Under the pieces are notes generated by a model. That model saw only the letters and a program-made list of their open reading frames with translations, searched no databases and was not told the origin of the DNA. Position numbers and translations under genes: made by a program. Below are positions 1 to 5,711 of a stretch of DNA of 7,859 nt, piece after piece; position 1 is the stretch's first letter, and each line of letters starts with the position of its first letter. Source of the DNA: an uncultured Lachnobacterium sp. (GTDB lineage: Bacteria > Bacillota > Clostridia > Lachnospirales > Lachnospiraceae); contig CAMFPD010000093.1 of NCBI GenBank assembly GCA_945971355.1, positions 1 through 7,859 on the forward strand, given 5' to 3'.

Positions 1-344
1 TAATAAATGCGAAAAGGGCAAAGCTTGGTCTTTCGGAACTGACTACCACACCAGCGCTTACAGCTGCAGCAGGAACAAGAGTGAACGAAGTGTCCAGATA
101 TTTCTCTCATTACAGATTAGATGGTGTGAGCTGCTTCTCTGTTTTGCCGGAGAATGGAATTGCTTATGTGGAAGCTGCTGAGGATATTGCAATGGGGCAG
201 AAAAATGCCGTTAAGGTGGTCGATGCCTGGATGAATTCGCCAGCCCACAGAGAGCCGATTGTTAGTAGCAAATATAATCACATCGGTGTTGGTTATTATC
301 TGGCTGGAAGTACTCCATATTGGGTGATACTTCTCACTGATTAG
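1..344 (+). CDS. CAP (SCP/PR1-like) domain protein, C-terminal part, 5' truncated
   Basis: The reading frame is open from the left edge (first complete codon at position 3) to the TAG stop at 342-344, giving 113 visible residues; the true start lies outside the window. The visible part is most of a bacterial CAP domain: an N-A-K-R-A-K-L-G-L-like opening, then SHYRLDG (His at 108-110), AAEDIAMGQ in the place of the family's GENIAxGQ (Glu at 180-182), WMNSPAHR (His at 246-248), YNHIGVGYY and a closing YWVILLTD. The two His and the Glu of the usual CAP cavity are therefore present, with Asn replaced by Asp after the Glu. Bacterial CAP proteins are normally secreted or surface-bound, and their biochemical role is mostly unknown. 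A GTG at 81 is only an internal valine, because the CAP fold begins upstream of it. A signal peptide or repeat module may precede it, as in the two secreted genes further right, but this cannot be seen here. Confidence 0.88.
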   Translation, partial: INAKRAKLGLSELTTTPALTAAAGTRVNEVSRYFSHYRLDGVSCFSVLPENGIAYVEAAEDIAMGQKNAVKVVDAWMNSPAHREPIVSSKYNHIGVGYYLAGSTPYWVILLTD

Positions 345-373
345 CTTTCGTGTGATATTATAGTGCAATATTT

Positions 374-408
374 AAGGTTGCCAGTACTAATTGTATTGGC
401 AACCTTTT
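374..408 (+). terminator. Rho-independent terminator after the CAP gene, possibly bidirectional
   Basis: A perfect 10-bp stem pairs AAGGTTGCCA (374-383) with TGGCAACCTT (397-406). It extends inward by four more pairs including one G-T, leaving a 5-base loop, and a run of T closes the right side (405-408). It lies 30 bases past the CAP stop. The minus-strand gene ending at 449 converges on it. Read on the minus strand, the tail is only TTAAATATT, so termination in that direction would be weaker. Confidence 0.85.
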
Positions 409-448
409 ATGTTTGATAGTCTGTACTTTGTATTTTGTTTGCTATATT

Positions 449-1300
449 CTATACTTTATACAATAGGAAACTTCCTACCTGTTCAATCATTTGAAGTCCT
501 ATTTGATCATAGTAACCACGGAGATTACTACCTTCACTAATTATTATGAAATCTATTTGTTCACTTTGAAGTGCATCAAGATACAGTGTACTGTCAGGAG
601 TGAAGCCTGTATATCCCACAAATGTTAAGGCACCGCGTCTGTCACCACTTTCAAGACATCTGTTTATCGATTCTTCGTAGTCTTCGCCTTCAGCTATGTC
701 AATACGCCAATCTAATATATAGTATCGGCTTGCCTTCCAGTTTATGGTTGGGTCATATGTGTGCATCTCAAAGAATTCTGAATCTGTGTACATTACATTA
801 GCTGTCTCAGAATCAATGTTCTCGTGAATTAGTTTGTCCATCTCAACGACTACCTGATCCATTTTACAGAAGTTACTCGTGATGTTTCCAAATACATGTC
901 CATAGACTGTTGTGTTAGATATTAAAAGCATTGATGCCAACAAAACAGCACTACATGTGGCAACAAGGGCCTGTATTTTTTTTGATTCAAATTTATTAAT
1001 AAGTGATACAGCCATATAAGCTATAAGTATCGCAACAGGAAGTATAAAATATATACGTTTAAGCCTTGCTGCAAGTCCAATCTTATCTGCAATCAATGAC
1101 ATAATCAGTGGATTAAATACGGTAAATATTGTTAGTATAACTGGCCATACAAATATCTCTTTGCTTTTTTTCTTTCCGATAAATATAAGTACAACAAGTG
1201 CAATTAAATACAGTAGAAGGGAGAGGCGAACTCCGTTAAAATGTTCATCTAGTGCTCGTAAGGTGTACATCCAGTCTATTTGATCTAAAAGTGTTTTCAT
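449..1300 (-). CDS. Membrane protein with C-terminal soluble domain; probable C-terminal half of a DUF6077-like protein
   Basis: This encodes 283 residues from an ATG at 1300-1298, preceded on the minus strand by GAGGT with a 6-7 base spacer. Four hydrophobic segments are visible at about residues 26-42, 48-66, 82-101 and 109-127. They are followed by about 155 mostly soluble residues ending in QVGSFLLYKV, which I expect to lie outside the cell. The pattern of FNPL, then a RIYFILPVAILIAY helix, then a soluble tail ending in a short beta strand resembles the C-terminal half of large Lachnospiraceae membrane proteins of the DUF6077 type, from memory of the family. No catalytic motif is visible and the function is unknown. 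The gene lies 97 bases downstream of the 2465->1398 gene on the same strand, and the two may be pieces of one ancestral gene. With its own ribosome binding site it may still be translated separately. It converges on the CAP gene. Confidence 0.7.
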   Translation of the reverse strand: MKTLLDQIDWMYTLRALDEHFNGVRLSLLLYLIALVVLIFIGKKKSKEIFVWPVILTIFTVFNPLIMSLIADKIGLAARLKRIYFILPVAILIAYMAVSLINKFESKKIQALVATCSAVLLASMLLISNTTVYGHVFGNITSNFCKMDQVVVEMDKLIHENIDSETANVMYTDSEFFEMHTYDPTINWKASRYYILDWRIDIAEGEDYEESINRCLESGDRRGALTFVGYTGFTPDSTLYLDALQSEQIDFIIISEGSNLRGYYDQIGLQMIEQVGSFLLYKV

Positions 1301-1397
1301 ATATTACCTCATGATTTGTATATTTTATATGTTTGGAAAATTATGTAGAGTATGTTGTGATTTATTTTCATTACGATTATCTAATTTTATAATAGAT
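1301..1397 (-). other. AT-rich junction between two halves of a probable split gene
   Basis: These 97 bases separate the two minus-strand membrane ORFs. The first ORF stops with TAA at 1400-1398, directly after a TATATATA tract (minus strand, about 1410-1403). The frame of the downstream ORF is open across that tract and through the gap for about 23 codons past 1397. It then meets TAA at 1327-1325 and a second TAA at 1306-1304, just before the ATG at 1300. No convincing promoter or hairpin is visible in the gap. It can be read as a degraded linker of one coding region or as an ordinary spacer carrying the ribosome binding site of the second gene. Confidence 0.45.
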
Positions 1398-2465
1398 TTA
1401 TGTATATATAAATATAAATCTTGAAGTTACAATGTATGCTGCCATAACTATAACAAGTGGAAGCATTTCGATAACCAGATGCTTGAATGGTTTTAAGCTT
1501 CGCTCACATATACATCTGCCCATCATACATGGTCCCAGCAAAAATGGAATCATGTAAATTACAGACATATTTATACAGAAGGAACTGATTGTTATAATCA
1601 TTGTTTTTAGGAATGCTTCTCTTTTTCTATCCTTGTCAAGTGCTCCCTGAATAAAGTAAAGGAAGCAGCAGGGTAGTATAAGAAGTATAAGTATGCCTTT
1701 TCCTTCAAAAGCCCGCAGGTACAGGTAACTGCTTTCAACAGAGATGTTAAAGGTTAAAAAGTGTATCATCTGTACAAAGAAGCAAAATAGTGCAGTGCTT
1801 TTGGCATCCTTCCAAAATGTATTTCCCATTTGCATCAGGATAAGCATGAAGAGAATTACAACTACAGTTGTCATTACAGTACATTGTTGTTCCATAGCAC
1901 TTAGTCCTGTAATCTGACATACACTCGCTTCATGGTTTTGGTATGTTTCCAGAAGATACTCTGTATTTAACATAAGCAGTTTTTCACCAGTATAGGTGTC
2001 GTACTGACTTATTGTGTCTGTGTACACCGATGATGATATGTCGCCTACATAATAACCTCTGTCCCATCTGGCAATTGATAAATCGCTTAAATTGGATATT
2101 GTTACCTGAGACAAAACAAGGAGTATAAGGCAGGTGAAAACGATTTTGTGCTCCAAAGCATATTTTTTTATAACTAAAAGATCATTTAAGATAGTACGAT
2201 TTCTGATATTGATAATAGCGGCTGACACTAGAAGTGCTAATGCTGCTATGCTCCAGATTATTGTTACATAATGAAGTGGAGCCAGTTTTATCTTAAATGG
2301 AATACACACTATGAAATGTAGAAAATAGTATGTGAAAAATCCCATTATTATTTTCTCAATCATATTTAATTTTTTTAATTTGAGGATTTGGCTTATATGT
2401 AATCCACATGAGTAATATAGTAGAAATAATGTAATAAGTGTTATTATAATTTTGAATAATGTCAT
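1398..2465 (-). CDS. Multi-spanning membrane protein, DUF6077-like N-terminal part
   Basis: This encodes 355 residues from an ATG at 2465-2463, with GAAGGG placed 8 bases upstream on the minus strand. An upstream TTG at 2552 is rejected because it lies between the -35 and -10 of the likely promoter. There are about nine hydrophobic segments, near residues 3-20, 36-56, 66-87, 107-123, 196-214, 222-240, 256-274, 285-308 and 330-347. Between helices four and five is a polar loop with WDRGYYVGD, YTDTISQYDTYTG and a later NHEA. This matches my memory of the DUF6077 pattern (D-x-x-Y-V, TDT, NPYTG, HP), as does RAFEGKGIL further on. DUF6077 proteins have no established biochemical role. Their architecture, many helices with an extracytoplasmic loop and tail, recalls GT-C-type enzymes, but I see no defining catalytic motif. 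The protein ends abruptly after its ninth helix and lacks the expected second half, which appears to be the next ORF downstream. Confidence 0.72.
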   Translation of the reverse strand: MTLFKIIITLITLFLLYYSCGLHISQILKLKKLNMIEKIIMGFFTYYFLHFIVCIPFKIKLAPLHYVTIIWSIAALALLVSAAIINIRNRTILNDLLVIKKYALEHKIVFTCLILLVLSQVTISNLSDLSIARWDRGYYVGDISSSVYTDTISQYDTYTGEKLLMLNTEYLLETYQNHEASVCQITGLSAMEQQCTVMTTVVVILFMLILMQMGNTFWKDAKSTALFCFFVQMIHFLTFNISVESSYLYLRAFEGKGILILLILPCCFLYFIQGALDKDRKREAFLKTMIITISSFCINMSVIYMIPFLLGPCMMGRCICERSLKPFKHLVIEMLPLVIVMAAYIVTSRFIFIYT

Positions 2466-2534
2466 AATAATATCCCTTCGTATATTTTTGGTAGATACAT
2501 TAAAGACAAGTATATCATATCGGTATATAAAATG

Positions 2535-2562
2535 AAAATAATACTGAACCAAACATTGTCAA
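2535..2562 (-). promoter_or_regulatory. Probable sigma-A promoter for the minus-strand membrane genes
   Basis: On the minus strand there is a perfect TTGACA (2562-2557), a 16-base spacer and TATTTT (2540-2535). The expected transcript would start near 2528, about 60 bases before the ATG at 2465. The -35 is perfect and the -10 is two bases off consensus. Confidence 0.55.
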
Positions 2563-2603
2563 AATTATCAAAATAAAAATTCCCAAAGGATAAAAGAAAG
2601 AAT

Positions 2604-2639
2604 AGTACTCTGGTAACAAATTTCGTTGACATGAGTACT
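2604..2639. promoter_or_regulatory. Short inverted repeat over the divergent promoter region, possible operator
   Basis: AGTACTC (2604-2610) and GAGTACT (2633-2639) form an inverted pair with a 22-base gap, so their centres are about 29 bases apart. The right arm starts two bases after the -35 of the plus-strand promoter. Seven-base arms can arise by chance, so this is only a candidate binding site. Confidence 0.2.
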
Positions 2640-2654
2640 GGAAAATTATATAAT
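2626..2654 (+). promoter_or_regulatory. Consensus sigma-A promoter for the lectin-like secreted protein
   Basis: A perfect TTGACA (2626-2631), a 17-base spacer and a perfect TATAAT (2649-2654) lie just upstream of the gene. Transcription should begin near 2661, giving a leader of about 24 bases that holds the AGGAGG at 2671-2676. The full match to consensus predicts strong, largely constitutive expression unless repressed. Confidence 0.88.
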
Positions 2655-2684
2655 ATTGTTAGCTTTATGAAGGAGGAAAAATAT

Positions 2685-3956
2685 ATGAAGTTCATGAAAA
2701 AATTTGCCTGTGTATTGGCTTTAGTACTTTGTATTACAGCTATTCCTTTTAGCAATGCAAAGGCTGCGCAGGAAGGGGTTGCTGTGTACAGACTCTACAG
2801 TCCAATTACACATGAGCACTTGTTTACAGCAGACAAAAATGAGAGGGATACACTATATCTCACAGGAGCCTGGGGATATGAAGGTGTGGCATGGTATGCA
2901 TCAGGCCCAGAGGGAGAACCTGTGTACAGATTATACAATACATGTTCACGGAATCATTTGTACACAATGAGTCAAAATGAAATAAATACACTTCTTAGTA
3001 TGCCTGGAACAGACTGGATTATAGATAACAATGGAGATCCGGTTTTCTATTCTGCAGGAACAGATAATGTATACAGATTATATAACTACGAACTCAAGGG
3101 AATGCATCTTTTGACAACTGATGCCAACGAGTATAACGTGCTTGCCACAGTAGGCTGGGATCAGGAAGGCTATCAGATGAAATGCTATGCAACTGGTTCT
3201 CCTATTCCAGAGAGCTTGTACTATGGACAGAATGGCCCAGGTAATGTTTCAGAACTCTACACACCTGAGACATATGTGAGAGATTACACAGTTATGCCAA
3301 CTGGTACTGCCAATATCTCTAATACTGCAAGTGCAGCAACAATTGAGGCTGATGTTACATTAGATGGTTCGGGAACAGGTAGCCATGCTAAGCTTGTTAT
3401 GAGTATTGGACCATCAGCAGTAAGCTTTGGTCTTCAGTATGATACAGCATCTCAGGATGCAAGATTTAGAAACAGAGTTGCATTCATGATTGAGAATATT
3501 GATAGTAATAATCCTGGTGGACAGCGGTATTCATGGTCTCCATATGTTGGAGATTTGGGAAAAACATATCACTTAATGCTTACAGTTGATGAAAATGGTG
3601 GATATAAAGGATATATCAACGGAGTTGAGGTTGTAAGTGGTGTAAATGAGGCGCTTAGTGTTAAGTCTATGGCTAGTAAAGGCCAAAAGATTTATCCATG
3701 GGTTGAAGCTTCTGCAAGACTTGACGGAGATTCAGTAGATGCTAAGTTCCAGAATGTTAAACTTAAGACTTTGGGAGATTACAAAGAGTCATATAGATTC
3801 TTTAATACTCCTGTAGTTACAAATGATGGAATATCTATTGTTCCTCTTTCTGGAAATGATGTTGAAATAAAGGGAACAATTACAGGACTTGGCGCAGGAA
3901 ATGACTGGGATAATAAATATGATATTGTCTCAGGTGTTTATAGATATGACAGATAG
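2685..3956 (+). CDS. Secreted protein: three DUF5648-like YRLYN repeats plus a ConA/LamG-like domain
   Basis: The ATG at 2685 has a perfect AGGAGG 8 bases upstream. The longer start at 2631 lies inside the promoter and is rejected. The product is 423 residues. Residues 1-27 form a Sec signal peptide (MKFMKK, a hydrophobic core, then AKA before AQEG). Three repeats follow at about residues 34-72, 80-124 and 129-170, each opening with VYRLY and carrying an H-L-[FYL]-T and N-E-x-x-x-L pattern, as in Pfam DUF5648. After a linker, residues of about 195-365 look like a concanavalin-A/LamG-type beta sandwich: alternating strands, LMLTVDENGGYKGYINGVEV as the typical hairpin, and a late ASARLDGDSVDAKFQNVKL strand pair. 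Such domains often bind sugars, but no binding residues can be assigned. Residues 366-423 are an extra beta-rich tail. No LPXTG motif or C-terminal membrane anchor is present, so it is either released or held by its repeats. It has its own promoter and terminator. The fold call for the second half is inference. Confidence 0.88.
   Translation: MKFMKKFACVLALVLCITAIPFSNAKAAQEGVAVYRLYSPITHEHLFTADKNERDTLYLTGAWGYEGVAWYASGPEGEPVYRLYNTCSRNHLYTMSQNEINTLLSMPGTDWIIDNNGDPVFYSAGTDNVYRLYNYELKGMHLLTTDANEYNVLATVGWDQEGYQMKCYATGSPIPESLYYGQNGPGNVSELYTPETYVRDYTVMPTGTANISNTASAATIEADVTLDGSGTGSHAKLVMSIGPSAVSFGLQYDTASQDARFRNRVAFMIENIDSNNPGGQRYSWSPYVGDLGKTYHLMLTVDENGGYKGYINGVEVVSGVNEALSVKSMASKGQKIYPWVEASARLDGDSVDAKFQNVKLKTLGDYKESYRFFNTPVVTNDGISIVPLSGNDVEIKGTITGLGAGNDWDNKYDIVSGVYRYDR
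2784..3194 (+). repeat. Three DUF5648-like repeats (coding) in the lectin-like protein
   Basis: The copies lie at about 2784-2900, 2922-3056 and 3069-3194. They open VYRLYSPITHEHLFT, VYRLYNTCSRNHLYT and VYRLYNYELKGMHLLT. The first ends WGYEGVAWY, the second has a shorter DW..DN.G.P.FYS ending, and the third has GWDQEGYQ. The three copies differ from one another but match the same-numbered copies of the MBL protein at 4126. Confidence 0.85.
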
Positions 3957-3989
3957 TAATTAGAATAACTTGATAAATACTGATTATGC

Positions 3990-4027
3990 AACTTCCCACA
4001 ATTCTTTATGGATTGTGGGAAGTTTTT
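3990..4027 (+). terminator. Rho-independent terminator after the lectin-like gene
   Basis: AACTTCCCACAAT (3990-4002) pairs perfectly with ATTGTGGGAAGTT (4012-4024). Two more inner pairs, one of them T-G, leave a 5-base loop, and the T run at 4023-4027 follows. It begins 33 bases past the stop and separates this gene from the next as its own transcription unit. Confidence 0.92.
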
Positions 4028-4065
4028 ATGTTTGTAATAATTTTCTTAAGATTGCATTAAGTTTA

Positions 4066-4093
4066 TTGAATGTATTTGATTTGAATATACAAT
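4066..4093 (+). promoter_or_regulatory. Probable promoter for the secreted MBL protein
   Basis: TTGAAT (4066-4071), a 16-base spacer and TACAAT (4088-4093) lie between the preceding terminator and the gene at 4126. Both boxes are near consensus. The expected start near 4100 would leave a leader of about 25 bases. Since a strong terminator precedes it, a promoter is needed in this interval, but the exact boxes are less certain than those at 2626 and 5612. Confidence 0.5.
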
Positions 4094-4125
4094 AAAAATG
4101 AAATAGTTTATCAGGAGGCAATGTG

Positions 4126-5532
4126 ATGAGAAAAATTGTAGCAGTAATAATTTCGTTTGTCTTATTCGTAGGATTATTTATTGCACCTGGCACAGAGGGA
4201 TATGCGTCAGAAGTAGATTATATCCCGGTGTATCGCTTGTATAATACGATAACGGGAAATCATTTGTATACTACAGATGAAAATGAGAGATATGTCCTTT
4301 ACACAAGTCAGGGATGGGGATATGAAGGCGTGGCATGGTATTCGCCTACAACTGGGACTGGAGTGTATAGATTGTACAATAGGGTACTTCATAATCATTT
4401 GTATACCACAGACTTAAATGAAATCAATACGTTAACAAAGCTGCCGGACTGGAGCGTTGATAACGGAGGTCAGCCCTTGTTTTACTCAGGGGGATCAACT
4501 CCTATTTACAGATTATATAACAGTGAGTTGAATGGTATGCACCATCTTACCACAGACGAGAATGAATATAACACTCTTCCGAAATATGGATGGTCTAAAG
4601 AAGGGGTTGCCTTTTATGCAACGAAGGTAGGTGTGCAGTGTCTGACGACTTACTATGGCAACGCAGAACAACAAAGCATGATTCCAAACCTTAAGGTTGG
4701 CAAGGCTGGTAGATGGAAGGTGACACAGTATGGAGAGGCTGGTGGTGACCGGCAGATATGCTACACGATTACAAATGATACACAGCTGGTAATTGTTGAC
4801 GGCGGATGGGAAGCAGAGGAGACAAGACTTAGACAGATTATTGCTGCCTATGGAAATCATGTAGATGCATGGATTTTAACCCATCCAGACCCAGATCATA
4901 TAACAGCATTTCTTGATATCTATTCTGATCCCCAGGGTATTACAGTGGATAAGGTATATACGCCTGAATATCCTTCCGTGGAGGTGTTGAAAACTAATGC
5001 ACCTTGGGATGATTTTAGTGCTTTGGAGAAATTTAGAAGCCTGAAGATTTCGGGACATACATACCTGCATCGAGGGGATGAAGTAGATGTGATAGGTCTG
5101 AAAATGCAGGTTATCAGCGCATATGAGGACAGAATTGATGAAATATCAGATGATCTGATGAATAATGGGGCACTCATGTTTAAGCTTAAAGGAAATTCAG
5201 AGAGTATGATGTTTTGCGGTGATGTGGGTAGTGCAGCAGCCGATTGGAATACTACTAATAGCCAGATAATGACAGATTACATTCTTGGAATGTATTCATC
5301 GGATGAACTTAAGGCAGACTATGTTCAGATGGCTCATCATGGTTTTCAGGGAATGATGCCTGAATTTTACGAGGCGGTTTCTCCTAAGGGAGCATTTTTT
5401 GATGCACCTTTGTGGTTATTAGAGGGTGTGACTGATGGATACAGCAGTAAACCAAAGTATGATTTGATGAAGGGGATGGGCTGTGATATATACACTTATT
5501 ACAGTTCACCAAATCAGATTGTGTTAAGATAG
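4126..5532 (+). CDS. Secreted ComEC-like metallo-beta-lactamase-fold hydrolase with three DUF5648-like repeats
   Basis: The chosen ATG at 4126 lies 7 bases after AGGAGG (4113-4118); the in-frame GTG at 4123 is too close. The product is 468 residues. Residues 1-27 are a signal peptide (MRK, a hydrophobic core, then EGYA before SEVDY). Three YRLYN repeats span about 35-74, 80-121 and 127-166. From about 185 to the end is an MBL-fold domain: the strand LVIVDGG (222-227), the metal motif HPDPDH (253-258) with its H-x-D-x-D-H pattern, CGD (364-366) and AHHG (403-406). These match the MBL domain of ComEC/Rec2 and related stand-alone enzymes (THPDxDH and GHHGS), which are phosphodiesterase- or nuclease-like in several cases. 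The metal ligands look complete, so it is probably an active hydrolase working outside the cell. Its substrate is unknown; nucleic acid, phosphodiester-substituted glycan or teichoic acid are candidates by family analogy. There is no transmembrane competence domain, so it is not a ComEC DNA channel. It is a monocistronic gene with its own terminator. Confidence 0.92.
   Translation: MRKIVAVIISFVLFVGLFIAPGTEGYASEVDYIPVYRLYNTITGNHLYTTDENERYVLYTSQGWGYEGVAWYSPTTGTGVYRLYNRVLHNHLYTTDLNEINTLTKLPDWSVDNGGQPLFYSGGSTPIYRLYNSELNGMHHLTTDENEYNTLPKYGWSKEGVAFYATKVGVQCLTTYYGNAEQQSMIPNLKVGKAGRWKVTQYGEAGGDRQICYTITNDTQLVIVDGGWEAEETRLRQIIAAYGNHVDAWILTHPDPDHITAFLDIYSDPQGITVDKVYTPEYPSVEVLKTNAPWDDFSALEKFRSLKISGHTYLHRGDEVDVIGLKMQVISAYEDRIDEISDDLMNNGALMFKLKGNSESMMFCGDVGSAAADWNTTNSQIMTDYILGMYSSDELKADYVQMAHHGFQGMMPEFYEAVSPKGAFFDAPLWLLEGVTDGYSSKPKYDLMKGMGCDIYTYYSSPNQIVLR
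4228..4623 (+). repeat. Three DUF5648-like repeats (coding) in the MBL protein
   Basis: The copies lie at about 4228-4347, 4363-4488 and 4504-4623, opening VYRLYNTITGNHLYT, VYRLYNRVLHNHLYT and IYRLYNSELNGMHHLT. Copies one, two and three each match the same-numbered copy in the protein encoded at 2685. At the DNA level the 27 bases at 4315-4341 differ from 2871-2897 at a single position, while flanking parts have diverged more. Confidence 0.85.
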
Positions 5533-5537
5533 CAATG

Positions 5538-5573
5538 AAAAAGTGGCGCTTATGATTGTAAGCGCCATTTTTT
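5538..5573 (+). terminator. Rho-independent terminator after the MBL gene
   Basis: TGGCGCTTA (5544-5552) pairs with TAAGCGCCA (5559-5567) around a 6-base loop. A run of six T (5568-5573) follows, and the upstream AAAAA allows extension of the stem. It begins 5 bases past the stop codon and isolates the gene from the ABC exporter operon. Confidence 0.92.
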
Positions 5574-5611
5574 GGGGGAAATAAACGAAAATTTTGGGGA
5601 TTCAGCCTAGG

Positions 5612-5640
5612 TTTACATTTTCTGCCAACTAGAGTATAAT
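5612..5640 (+). promoter_or_regulatory. Sigma-A promoter of the ABC exporter operon
   Basis: TTTACA (5612-5617), a 17-base spacer and a perfect TATAAT (5635-5640) lie between the terminator and the permease gene. Transcription should start near 5647, giving a leader of about 65 bases. The leader holds a weak 5-base inverted pair, GTTAC (5651-5655) and GTAAC (5680-5684), but no recognisable riboswitch. Confidence 0.85.
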
Positions 5641-5711
5641 ACTAAGAATAGTTACAAAGTGGGTGATTACGCGCATTTAGTAACATACACTTTTAGAGAG
5701 GTAAATTTAGG

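Noticed and set aside
374..406. Hairpin as a mobile-element end or attachment site
   Set aside because: It has the form and position of a terminator (long stem, small loop, T run just after a stop codon), with no flanking duplication or transposase.
2466..2552. Longer start for the minus-strand DUF6077-like gene at TTG 2552
   Set aside because: The TTG sits between the -35 and -10 of the probable promoter. The ATG at 2465 has GAAGGG at good spacing and starts directly with a hydrophobic helix.
2631..2684. Longer start for the lectin-like gene at ATG 2631 (18 extra residues)
   Set aside because: It overlaps the last base of the perfect -35 box and contains the whole -10 box, so it would lie upstream of the transcript start. 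The ATG at 2685 has a perfect AGGAGG and begins a classic signal peptide.
2462..2755. 97-residue minus-strand ORF across the divergent promoter region
   Set aside because: It covers two promoters and the start of the opposite gene and resembles no known protein. It is a chance ORF in AT-rich DNA.
4123..4125. GTG at 4123 as start of the MBL gene
   Set aside because: It is only 4 bases from AGGAGG, while the adjacent ATG at 4126 has a 7-base spacer and gives the usual M-R-K signal-peptide start.
4513..5177. Several minus-strand ORFs of 64-115 residues opposite the MBL gene
   Set aside because: They are antisense shadows of a well-supported coding frame with conserved metal motifs. No ribosome binding site or family pattern was seen.
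5651..5684. GTTAC/GTAAC inverted pair in the exporter leader as a riboswitch or attenuator
   Set aside because: The stem is only 5 pairs with a 24-base loop and no T tract. No riboswitch core motif was recognised, so chance is the simplest explanation.
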